This document shows, one piece after another, positions 48,866 through 57,594 of a stretch of 64,000 nt of DNA. The DNA lies in assembly GCA_947579665.1 (NCBI GenBank), contig OX388349.1, forward strand, positions 41,673,854 to 41,737,853. Direction: 5' to 3'. Position 1 is the first letter of the stretch. Each line of letters begins with the position of its first letter. The position numbers and the translations under genes are program-made. Under the pieces are notes generated by a model. The model was not told the DNA's origin. It was given only the letters and a program-made list of their open reading frames with translations, and did no database searches. The stretch comes from Sympetrum striolatum (Eukaryota > Arthropoda > Insecta > Odonata > Libellulidae).

Positions 48866-50143
48866 GAGTTCGTCTTCTGAGTTTACTGGTGATTCGGTAG
48901 GAATAATGGTTGCAGTTGGGTCTCTTATAGTTTTTATCAATGTAGTACATCTATGTTTAATACTTCTATTATTGCAGTTCGGGTATATTTCTGTTTGGAT
49001 GAAGTCTGCCAGAAGTTGAGGCTCCTTGGTATGGTCTAGGATTGCTGGCATGATATTACTCTTACTGCCCCTAGTGTTTTCGAGGAGGCTTTTAAAAGTT
49101 TGGTAATTGACAGGTTTTCCTTTTTGGTTAAGGATTTCTTTAACATGCTTCAGTTTGTCATCTAAATCTTCCTTATTTTTACCTTTGTTTATTTGTGGGC
49201 CATCTGCTGTTCGTAGGATTTTCTCATGTACTGATGCAGTCGAGCTGGAATCAGAGTGAGTTCGTTTGTTATCACCGGTCTTTTTCGGGGGTTTCATGAC
49301 GTTTTTGTTGTTGGCTGTACCGCTCGCATTTTTGCTGTCGCCCACTTCGCTACCGGTTTTGTTGTTGCCGGTACTTCTCTCCGTTAATTCTTTCTGCGAA
49401 TCCTCATCTGCCTCATCTACTACTTGCGGTACCTCGATTTGTGCTATTGGGTTCTGACAATATTTGGCGATATGCCCGGTTTTATGGCATAAGAAGCATT
49501 TTATTTGGTCTGTAGTTGGAAATATGAAGTGATTTATCCCGCCTTGGTTTATTTTAATGACATCTGGCATTTTCTCAACGTCTTCAGGATTTATAAAGAA
49601 TTGTTTCTTCCAACTCATGATATTTTGGTATCCAGGTCTTTGAAGAGAGGTTTTCAAGGTTGTTATCCCAGATTGAATTGTGATTTTCATACCTCCGAGG
49701 ATTTCAATGATTTTCAAGTTTGGCACTTCAGGCGGAACATTCGACAACACTATTCTTTTTTGTTTATTTACGAGCGGAGACACTGTAATTTTTTGGTCAC
49801 GTATCGTTAGATATTCGTATTTTTCCGTAAATTCTTTTAGTAGTTTTTCACTGGAGAGATGGATGCACACACGGTTGTTCGCGATTCTTGATGAGTACAA
49901 TATGTTAACTGGTGAGACTATATCCCCAACAGCGTACACGTATTCTTCATAAGGTATTCCTTGGGCGCAGTGCATAACAAGTGCTTGTTCCCTGGTAGGG
50001 GATTGTTCCATTTGAACTATGCCTGCATAACTAGTTTTTACTTGCCTGTTCAGATCTTTTGGTACTTCTTCAGTAATCCCTTTCCCGGGGTTTACTCCTT
50101 CAGCTCCTTGTTCCTTTATGGATCCTTCCCCAGGTTCCATCAT
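48863..50143 (-). CDS. LINE ORF1: gag-like nucleic-acid-binding protein with one CCHC knuckle
   Basis: I start the protein at the ATG at 50143 (MMEPGEG), giving 426 residues. The frame is open upstream to about 50221, but the longer version would begin at TTG and no ATG precedes 50143 in the transcript. Residues about 65-130 and 130-215 look like two RRM-like modules of the kind found in I/Jockey ORF1 proteins (RIVLSNVPPEVPNLKIIEIL). A single zinc knuckle CFLCHKTGHIAKYC follows (cysteines 216, 219, 229; histidine 224). The rest is a charged, low-complexity middle rich in K, N, S and D, and a basic C-terminal tail. The protein would coat element RNA and form the ribonucleoprotein used for retrotransposition. 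Intact, no stops. Confidence 0.88.
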   Translation of the reverse strand: MMEPGEGSIKEQGAEGVNPGKGITEEVPKDLNRQVKTSYAGIVQMEQSPTREQALVMHCAQGIPYEEYVYAVGDIVSPVNILYSSRIANNRVCIHLSSEKLLKEFTEKYEYLTIRDQKITVSPLVNKQKRIVLSNVPPEVPNLKIIEILGGMKITIQSGITTLKTSLQRPGYQNIMSWKKQFFINPEDVEKMPDVIKINQGGINHFIFPTTDQIKCFLCHKTGHIAKYCQNPIAQIEVPQVVDEADEDSQKELTERSTGNNKTGSEVGDSKNASGTANNKNVMKPPKKTGDNKRTHSDSSSTASVHEKILRTADGPQINKGKNKEDLDDKLKHVKEILNQKGKPVNYQTFKSLLENTRGSKSNIMPAILDHTKEPQLLADFIQTEIYPNCNNRSIKHRCTTLIKTIRDPTATIIPTESPVNSEDEL

Positions 50144-50249
50144 CGTGAGCACTTTCCTCGCGTCCACGCGGTCCCGCGTCAACACGATATTTCGTCGGGC
50201 CAAGCCCGCTTTGACTTCGTTTTAGATTAGCTCGAGAGAGATTAGACAC

Positions 50250-50284
50250 ACGTCCTACCGCAACGGGCTCTAAACGAAGACTCA
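50250..50284 (-). promoter_or_regulatory. Internal Pol II promoter of the LINE: Inr-like start and DPE
   Basis: Just inside the 5' end the minus strand reads TGAGTC (50284-50279), one mismatch from the arthropod initiator TCAGTY with A+1 at 50282. GGACGT occupies +28 to +33 (50255-50250) and matches the DPE consensus RGWYVT at all six positions and at the canonical spacing. I and jockey elements are known to carry such downstream promoters, which let a new copy transcribe itself from its first base. Confidence 0.75.
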
Positions 50285-50285
50285 A

Positions 50286-50294
50286 AAATTAAAG
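50286..50294. repeat. Target-site duplication, 5' side of the LINE
   Basis: AAATTAAAG, exact copy of 44977-44985. Confidence 0.85.
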
Positions 50295-52690
50295 TTTGAT
50301 ATAATAGTAATAGGAAACATTCTAAAGGAGCTATCCACGCGCTTATTTTCAGTTACTTCTATCGATCTGGGTTTGAACCATGCACAATCAGGTATATAAA
50401 ACATTGTAAGTGCCTAGTTCTTGAGTGGGTGGAACAACAATTTTAAGGATTGGAAAATTGAATTATGAAAATGAATTGAGAATTTCTGAATACATAACCG
50501 TAAATTAAAATACATAATAGTAATAATCCGCAAGAAGTAAAATCGTGCATGATGACACCCAAAAATTCCATGATGACAAACTTTTTAATTTATTTTATTT
50601 TAGTAAAATCAATCTTAAACTGCCTAAATTATTTTTAAATGTTAGAAACTTTAACTCCACCAGCACGTTCAGAAGTGTTTCGGGCTGTCTAAGCTAAGGA
50701 TTTAGACCTTAAACTTTTCAGAATTAACAAGTTTTAATATTGTTTTCAGAATTAACATGTTTAACATGTTTTAATGTTTTAATAATGTTTTTCATGGCCC
50801 AGAAAATGTGAGTCAATTTCAAAGGAAAAGCTAAAAACATTAGTGAAAATCGAAAATAAGAAAACAATGCAGGAAAATAAAAATGCTAAGATTGGAAAGT
50901 CCTTTTAATTCCGGAGCCTAATTAGGATAGTTGGAATAAGTTTCTGTAAAAGAATTGAGCATCGTCTTGGATCAATAGAGAATGTTTTCCTAATTACCTT
51001 ATTCTTTGATCATCAACTACTTCCAAGTAACTAGTTCCATACAAAGTTCCTTTGGCTGAAAATGCATTTCACAGCCAAATGTTTCCCCAGAATCAGTTTT
51101 TTCATCTTACTGTGGTAGCAACTTTTGCGGGGGCATTTAATGATCACCAAGAATATAAATTCCAAATACGTGATTTTCATTCGTTACATTGACACAAAAA
51201 TTATTGTTTCCTAGAACATAATGCTTAATAATATCTTTTCCGTGAGAGGTTTATGGAATATTTTCCTAGCATATCTTAAAAACTATTCAAAAGCAATAAT
51301 CGCTTCAAAAAATAGTCGCTTCACCACCCAATAATTTATTACCTACTCCACAATTTCATAAGTTCCCAGTACTAGTTGAGGAACATGACTGTCTTCAGCT
51401 AAGGCTTCGCATATTCCTTCGTTATGATACTCAATTTGAGAATTAAATATTGCGCCATGGCGTTACCATTTCCAATTAAGAGAAGAGGATCTTAATTTTA
51501 TAATTTGTAGCAATTTCTTTTCCAAAAATATGAAAGTAATCAGTTATTACTATATTCATGGATCTTTATGCTTCGCTTATTTACTTTACAAGTCTTTTAT
51601 TGAATTAAAATAAGTCGTAAGAATGTTTTTTCTCGTACTTTGTTGTGTGAATCTCATCTTAATTCGACGATGTTAAATTAAAGGAGAAAAAGTTTTATAA
51701 TCCTCATTGAGAGATACGGAATAAGTAAGGAGGACATGTAATTAGTTAACATGGAGCATAAAATATTCGTTTAAATATCGTGAGAGGATTTTTTCTATTC
51801 ATCTTTCTATAATTCTAGGAAGCTTTTCTCTCTCAAAAAGCTTAATATGAAACAAATTGCTGTCGGCCATCTAAGCCTATTTAGAAATTTCATCACCGGA
51901 GTTACGAGTTACTCGTTTACAACTTTCATGAACACAGTGTCGTCCTCAGAGATTCCAATACGGTACAACTTGTCCCTTGTACCGGTAAGAAAGTTAAACT
52001 TACTTCAGAAATAGCGAGCAATAAAATGTCTACCGAAGTGGCATAAACCCGCTTCCCAAAGTTTTTCGCGACAAAGAGAACAAAATTTCTTTTCGGTAAA
52101 ATTTTTCCTGTTAAACTCCTTAGAGTCGGTGAATGGCGGAATATTTTATCTACGCAACTTTTATATAGCGAGTCTCCGAAAGTTTTTAGCCGTTTGATCT
52201 CTCTCCCAGAATTTCTCCGAATGTATTTTTTTTCTGAATGGTGGCATACGCCATTCTCGAAATTCACCTCCCTTCGCCACTCGACTAGTGCCGCGATGAA
52301 AGGGAAATCCGAGGGGAAAAGTGCCCTTAATAAGGTAACCGCACGGGTTGCTGCTTTTCTATTCCACATTCTATTTGCATTCAGCCTTTCTCTGGTATTT
52401 GAATGGAGAGCTCGGAGGAGAGTCGTTTTAAGGAACCATTCTGAATATCGAAGCGATGCAAAGAGTCTTTTAGACGTTGCCTCCACTTCCTTTGGCACAG
52501 CTATCTTGCGCCGGAGCATTTGAATTGCATGACATGGAGGTCCGAATCTAGAGCACGCGCAACAACCAAGTATACATCGATTCACCATAAGAAACTTTCA
52601 AGCTTTTAATTTCTCTTAAAGGGAGTGATTGAAGGAATACGTAATATCAAAGCATTTCCATTACTCGAATAAAATATCTTTACTAGGGAT
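50295..52690. other. Gene-free stretch with one GC-richer island
   Basis: AT-rich to about 51900. At 51926-52588 a 220-codon minus-strand frame exists, the longest outside the transposons, overlapped by a 109-codon frame on the plus strand. It has many basic residues and scattered cysteines but no recognisable domain; I cannot defend it as a gene. CGGTACAA/TTGTACCG forms a hairpin at 51961-51984. Confidence 0.4.
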
Positions 52691-52691
52691 G

Positions 52692-53940
52692 CTCAATAGC
52701 AGGGGTTCCCAACCTTTTAACAATTGCCTACCACTTGAAATTTTTAGAAATTTAGGTGTACCAACAGTCATATATTTTATTAGAAACGTATATTTACGGT
52801 CGGAAAAGTGCCTTTTGGCTTGTTATATTTTAATTAAATTTCTGAGAAAACTTCATATTAAATTATCAATGTACAGCTCCCCACAAAAGAATTGAACGGC
52901 GTAGCCTTAGGTGCATAAGGTCTAACCTTAAATAATCGTATTTACCAGTAACCTTATAGAATCGTATTTACCTCGTAGGTCATATGCTCCGCAGCCCGAG
53001 CAGTATGGTGTTCGCCAAAACGATCAAGTGGTGTGCGACATGATTATAATTGTAATGATAGGCCAGATAGAACGGAGCACTCGAGGGCTTTTAATGCCAA
53101 TATGGAGAGAGGCCCCGGATAGGCATTTGGACAGCGCGTTCGACTTGGATGGAAGCGGTCCCGGGCTCGATTCCCGGTGAGACACTACGTGCGAAATAAT
53201 CCCCGCTGTCGAATCACTTATAAAATACTACTAAAGATGAAAGCGAGAAATACTGAAGGTTGAATTATCGATATGCTCTGGGTGATTGTGATTTTCTTCA
53301 GATAATCGTACCGTAAATATATTACCAAATTAGTTTATTTATGGAAATATGGTTTGAGCAAATTCAAAATACTCATGCATTTTGAAATATGATGTAATCT
53401 TTTAACTGCGACGAACGACATTTTAATAACATGAGGGCTTCCTACTGAATGAAGCTTTATAACTTGTTTAAATTCTGACCAATTAAACGTGATTTATACT
53501 TAAATTTAACAATAAATGTTTTTATATAAATGTTTTGTAGTTATATAAATGTTTTGTAGTGGAAAATGTTGGGTCTCCTCGTAACTAATAGAGAGGAATC
53601 TGTTTCCAACTTACAGCCACTGCCCTTTTCAAAATATAATACCTTACTATTTAACGAAAAAGTTCCAAAAATCGCTGGTATAGTATTCCCTGGGATCTCA
53701 GATAAGAGCCAACCTTATCTCTTGGCCATACGGTGTTGCCAAGCGCTGTATTTCAAAGCCCCTCAATCTTATGCAGCTAAGGCTACGCCGTTCGATTTTT
53801 TTGTGGGGAGCTGTACTTGTATTTCAGTTTTTTCAACCCTTTATCAAGACAACAATAAATATATATAGATTTATTTTTTTTCATTTTTTGATTGCTTTTC
53901 AACCCACGTGTACCACCGGTTGGGAACTCTTGCTCTATAG
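52692..53940. mobile_element. Non-autonomous hAT transposon with target duplication
   Basis: The element occupies 52700-53932. Its ends are CAGGGGTTCCCAACC and, inverted, CAAGAGTTCCCAACC, the classic hAT terminus. It is flanked by 8-bp duplications CTCAATAG (52692-52699) and CTCTATAG (53933-53940), seven of eight matching. A second inverted block pairs about 52870-52920 with 53765-53815 (CAGCTCCCCACAAAA, GAACGGCGTAGCCTTAG). No transposase frame is present; the 88- and 100-aa frames near the ends are composition artefacts. It must have depended on a hAT transposase elsewhere. Confidence 0.85.
53103..53235 (+). mobile_element. tRNA-derived SINE, copy B, nested in the hAT element
   Basis: The head carries GGATAGGCATTTGG (A-box-like) and GGGCTCGATTCCC (B-box-like). 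The tail has GTGCGAAATAATCC and AAATACTACTA, in the order seen at 42994-43120. Because it lies inside the hAT element, it inserted after the hAT or was captured by it. Confidence 0.7.
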
Positions 53941-54514
53941 CAGGGTTCAGAACTGTGCTCCATGAAAAAATATTGTGATTTTTAAATGCTAAATGTTAAA
54001 AGAGCTAAATTCTAAGTCACCTAATTATGAGTTATGGCTCAAATCCACGAAAGAGGTATATTTTTCTAGTTTTCTAAGGTTTATTGACTACGAGTTATTA
54101 TTATTACCTTATTTTCAAATTGCACAAGGTGCTCTGTAAAAATTCAAAGACGTTTTAAGTACTCCATCACAAAAAAGTTTGAAAAACTCTGCTTCATAGC
54201 CTAGAAATAGCATAGTCGCATCCCAAGTCTATTTCATGTTGAATTTTTCTAAACTTTTAATTAATTACAAATATGAACACATTGCTGCTTACTGTTTTAG
54301 GCTTATTTAAACAATCGTAAAAATGAAAAACTTATAAAAATTTTTGCTCTTTAGCTTTATAGAAATGATAGCGTTGCTTATTGAAAACAAAATGTAAAAT
54401 TTTTATTTGAAAGTAAACACACAGAACCTAGTAAAAATGTTTAGATAAAACGAATACAAAAATAAATACTAACCAAGTGATGAGTTCAAGCTTAACTTTG
54501 TGGCAATGAGATAC
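53941..54514. other. Gene-free AT-rich stretch
   Basis: No frame, repeat or RNA-like element I can support. Confidence 0.5.
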
Positions 54515-54577
54515 AACGAGACTCATTGTTGAAAAAAGGTTTAAGGTTTTTTAAAGTTTTCAACGATGAGTCTCGTT
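54515..54577. repeat. Hairpin with 21-base arms
   Basis: Arms 54515-54535 and 54557-54577 (AACGAGACTCATTGTTGAAA and inverse) match at 20 of 21 positions around a 21-base loop. Likely a tiny foldback element. Confidence 0.75.
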
Positions 54578-54700
54578 AAATACTAACAACTTGAGGTTGA
54601 TTCCTGTAATTTTGTCTGATTAATTCATGTGATTCTTTCTGTATTTTTTAACTTTATATTTTTATCATTGTTTATTTGTTGATTTTATTTTTTAATCATT

Positions 54701-54916
54701 GGAAAGAATCTAAGATGAAATTGTACTTTTACCAAAAGTTTTTATTTTTACAAAAAACAGTAAAAACCCCCGGTTTCGATGATTAATCGTCATCTTCTGG
54801 TTTAATTATTGCGTTTATTATTTTTTTACGATTAATCGTCGAAACCGGTCGTGTAATTGTTTTTTGTAAAAATAAAAATTTGCGGTAAAATAAAAATTCC
54901 ATCTTAGATTCTTTCC
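54701..54916. mobile_element. Near-complete palindromic MITE with structured module copy 5
   Basis: The 216-bp segment folds on itself: GGAAAGAATCTAAGATG at the left end against CATCTTAGATTCTTTCC at the right, then TTTTTATTTTTACAAAAAAC and the CGGTTTCGA...TTAATCGT blocks pair across the centre. On the minus strand the left half reads CAGAAGA (54799-54793), one T, an imperfect hairpin, GAAACCGG. The right half has the perfect ACGATTAATCGT before CGAAACCGGTCG. Ends are well defined, but I see no clear target duplication. Confidence 0.75.
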
Positions 54917-55035
54917 ATAAGGATTTCCATAACACCTCGCCTGATTCTGTGAAGTTTATTTTTAATCATTGTTTATCATGAGCTGTAATTGGCCTTGTGC
55001 TATATAATGCTACTTTTTTAATAAATAAATAATTA

Positions 55036-55690
55036 TAGTGGCCGACTTTGTCTCCCATAGATGTTTACTGCGAACGATACAAGGATTGAAAGAAAAGTAC
55101 GAGGTGGTTCCCATGTGGCAAGATCTTAAGAGCCCATCTGCTATTATTTTCACGCAACTTTAAAGCCAACCGTGAGATCCATACGGAGGGAGTCCTTTAC
55201 CCAGAAAACTGCATCAGAAACCCAAAGCGATCGATAAATTACCCAAAGTAAAGGCTTTAAAGCTGCAATAGGATTAGAGGCGGAAGTTCCCAAAATTAAA
55301 ATCCGCAGCCCTTGTTTGAGAATAAGGGATTCCTAAAGCATTAAAATTTCTACGGTAATTCGCGAAAGTTTCCAAAGATGCTTTAGCCGTGTTTCCCGAA
55401 GCATCTTGCATCCCAACGTTTTTCGTATGACAAGTTCGTTTTATGTCGGAATTAACCTTGCGAGTTTTCTGGCAGTTTAAGAAGAAGCTATTTCAGGCGG
55501 AAAACTTCACCAATTTTCTTCGTGAGTGTCTCTTTGTCGAAATTAATTTCAGAAGTGAAGTCTGAGAGGTAAGTTCGGCCGGAGAAACGGTTTTGTTTAA
55601 CGTGGATAAAATGTCACCCTCAATTTCTCAATTCGGACTATTATCCTCCCAAAAAATCACCTAAGACATTTAAAAGTCAGTGTGTCATAG
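55036..55690. other. GC-richer island without a recognisable gene
   Basis: GC-richer than its flanks, with no long open frame at all, so its composition is not due to coding. Function unknown. Confidence 0.45.
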
Positions 55691-55841
55691 ACTTTGACTT
55701 TTTATTTATTTAACCTGGGGGAGGTGAGGCCAGCTAGCTCCCTCTTCCCTTCCCCCCAGAGCTCTCTCTAAGTACTATCAATTGCTTCAGGCGTGACTTT
55801 GTGGTAGGACGCCATTAAGACAGTGCATAAAAACAAAGTGG

Positions 55842-55900
55842 CTGAAGATGACGTGACGCGTCGAAACCCGGGTCGCCATAAAATCATTACTGTGGTACGG
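55842..55900 (+). other. Structured 3' module, copy 6 (best preserved core)
   Basis: CTGAAGA (55842-55848), one T, stem GACG/CGTC with loop TGACG, GAAAC (55863-55867), CCGGGTCG, then ATAAAATCA and CTGTGGTA. All elements of the shared layout are present, and the core matches hammerhead CUGANGA and GAAA exactly. No upstream strand able to pair with CCCGGGTCGCC (stem III of a hammerhead) is visible within about 150 bases. Confidence 0.65.
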
Positions 55901-56024
55901 GTATAAGCGTTGTTTTTAATTCAACGTCTCTCTCTAAGTGTTAAAATTTGCTTTTAGCACACATGGAATGCATAAATGGTACATAGGCCACACCGTTAGG
56001 GCACGAAATAAATACCTATATAAT

Positions 56025-56062
56025 TAAATTTATAAATAAATAAATACATACATACATACAGC
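56025..56062. repeat. Simple repeat (TAAA)n then (TACA)n
   Basis: AATAAATAAATACATACATA and flanks; low complexity. Confidence 0.8.
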
Positions 56063-56230
56063 TTGAGTTAAAAATATAAAAGGCTAAGGAAATGGATAGG
56101 AGTACAAATGTAAAATTCCCGTACATAAATAAAGAAATAAGTTAATTTCAGTGGAAGGTGGTAGAATCGTGGTAAAAGAATATCACTGGAGTCGTATAAA
56201 TGGTTGGATAATGAAAACACTAAAGAAAAC

Positions 56231-56312
56231 TGGCACTGTGGGTCCAATAAGACAATGAAAAAAATCAAAATTATAATAAGCCGGTAAAGCTTGGCACTGT
56301 GGGTTTAAATAA
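56231..56312. repeat. Short diverged tandem duplication, 61-bp period
   Basis: TGGCACTGTGGGT at 56231 and 56292, followed in both by an (A)AATAA and GACAA run. Confidence 0.55.
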
Positions 56313-56471
56313 ACTGACAAAAAGTCACTGTTAAAAATAAAAAAACACGCACTTTTAATAAAACACACACAAACAAACACACATTTAAAATACTTTAATC
56401 ATTATCTTGCCGAAACTGGAGAGAAGGAGAACACAGACAAAAGAACAGATTTTTTTAAATATTAATTTCTA

Positions 56472-56780
56472 AATCGGGGAATAGTAGAATGGAACAATTT
56501 ACCTGAAGAAGATTTTCCCTCTACCTGCAATGTATTCATGAATAAACTTAAAAGGGTTACTTGATTTTGTTGTAGAATTGTTGTTTTTTGTAATGTTGTA
56601 ATATTGTAGTAAATTTTGAAATATTTTATGATTGTTGTATATTCTGAAATATTTTTTAAGTTTTGTAATTATAGATATTACATACTGCTTTCGGGAAGTT
56701 TTGGGGGGTTTTCCTCCATACTAGGGTGAATACTAAGCACATTGTTCTCTTTACCCTCCTACCACAGAAATGCCTGGAAT
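56472..56780 (+). pseudogene. 3' end of a LINE reverse-transcriptase ORF and its 3' UTR
   Basis: Bases 56472-56564 read NRGIVEWNNLPEEDFPSTCN then VFMNKLKRVT and a stop, the conserved carboxy-terminus of many LINE reverse-transcriptase proteins. Upstream codons are frameshifted or unrecognisable, so this is a 5'-truncated, dead copy. The 3' UTR has repeated TGTAAT/TTGTAATATTG runs, TTTTGGGGGGTTTTCC and CTAGGGTGAATACTAAG, matching 500-660 in the window. The TTCGG array (56785-56842) follows almost immediately. Confidence 0.75.
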
Positions 56781-56784
56781 GGGA

Positions 56785-56842
56785 CCTTTCGGCGCGGCCG
56801 TTTCGGCGCCGGGACGATTCGGCGTTGGCCGATTCGGTTATT
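56785..56842 (+). repeat. Degenerate TTCGGCG minisatellite
   Basis: Four steps of a 15-17 base unit with TTTCGGCGCGGCCG, TTTCGGCGCCGGGACGA, TTCGGCGTTGGCCGA and TTCGG. It is extremely GC- and CpG-rich for this window and starts about 20 bases past the LINE remnant. Confidence 0.7.
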
Positions 56843-56879
56843 ATTAGTTTTTAAGAATAAATAAATGCGTAAATATGAA

Positions 56880-57515
56880 TAAACTCTGTATTCAAAGAAA
56901 CGCTTCTCGAACTGTATTCAAACCTTTCCTAAGATAAAAAATACGATATTTTTTGGGTGAATATTTTTCGATCCCCGCATTCAAGTCTTGAGACTACTAT
57001 TTTGCTTCTACTTAAGAGTTTTAGAAGTTCTATCTAACATTTTCAAAGTAACCATCAGGTTTTCATATTCATCATCATAAATTTTCGATTCTTATTTCAA
57101 AACCATCCTCTCCAGTATTAATAAAATATATCCAAATGATAATTCATCAGGTTGAAAATACATAATACATCATTACAAACAATAACTACACCAAAAGTTG
57201 CATGAAAAGATGTAGGGCATAAAAAGATAGGCTATATTGGGACAACTAGGCAAGAAAACTATTTTGCCAATTTAAGTCGAATCAATTTATTAAAACTCTA
57301 ATTCTTATGATGGAAAATATATTCCGAAATCAATTTCATTCTCGGGATCCTCGATAATAATTTGTTGAAATTAGAGATAATGATCTACACTTAAATCGTT
57401 GAAATATGGTGAAATGGTTAGAGAATAATGTATCGGTTACCCAAAGTTTCATACAATGTATTTTGTGGTGCCATTCTGCATTCCACAGAGTATCTGAAAA
57501 TACCTTTGATATGTA
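56880..57515. other. Gene-free AT-rich stretch
   Basis: Nothing recognisable. Confidence 0.5.
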
Positions 57516-57592
57516 CAGTCCTGGCCAAAATTAACGCAGCACCGGCCGTAAGGATCGCTAGGGAGGTGCTGCGTTAATTTTGGCCAGGAGTG
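57516..57592. mobile_element. 77-bp Tc1/mariner-like double terminus
   Basis: Arms 57516-57542 and 57566-57592 are inverted repeats with one mismatch in 27 bases (CAGTCCTGGCCAAAATTAAC at the left end), separated by 23 bases. TA flanks both sides (57514-57515, 57593-57594), as expected for Tc1/mariner insertion. CAGT...GGCCAAAATTA is a typical Tc1-type end. It has no internal body beyond the spacer. Confidence 0.85.
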
Positions 57593-57594
57593 TA

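Larger units (their letters stand above)
44986..50285 (-). mobile_element. Full-length I-like non-LTR retrotransposon, ORFs intact
   Basis: The element runs 5' to 3' on the minus strand: 5' UTR with internal promoter (50285-50144), ORF1 (50143-48863), a 30-base linker, ORF2 (48832-45170), a 3' UTR of about 170 bases and a 16-base A tail (T run at 44986-45001). A 9-bp target-site duplication brackets it. Neither ORF has a premature stop or frameshift, so it may be recently inserted and is a candidate active source copy. Domain order (CCHC knuckle in ORF1; endonuclease, RT, RNase H-like, C-terminal CCHC in ORF2) and the TRLRIGHT motif point to the I superfamily (I or Nimb-like); the exact clade needs a phylogeny. 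Confidence 0.93.

Noticed and set aside
50100..50285. 61-codon frame over the LINE 5' end
   Set aside because: Out of frame with ORF1, starts at a non-ATG codon and overlaps the promoter; a shadow frame.
51926..52588. 220-codon minus-strand open frame
   Set aside because: Longest frame outside transposons, but it lies in a GC-richer island with open frames on the opposite strand, has no recognisable domain, and amino-acid use looks like translated non-coding DNA.
55842..55900. Confirmed hammerhead ribozyme
   Set aside because: The core strings fit, but there is an extra T before stem II and no visible upstream strand for stem III; kept as a hypothesis only.
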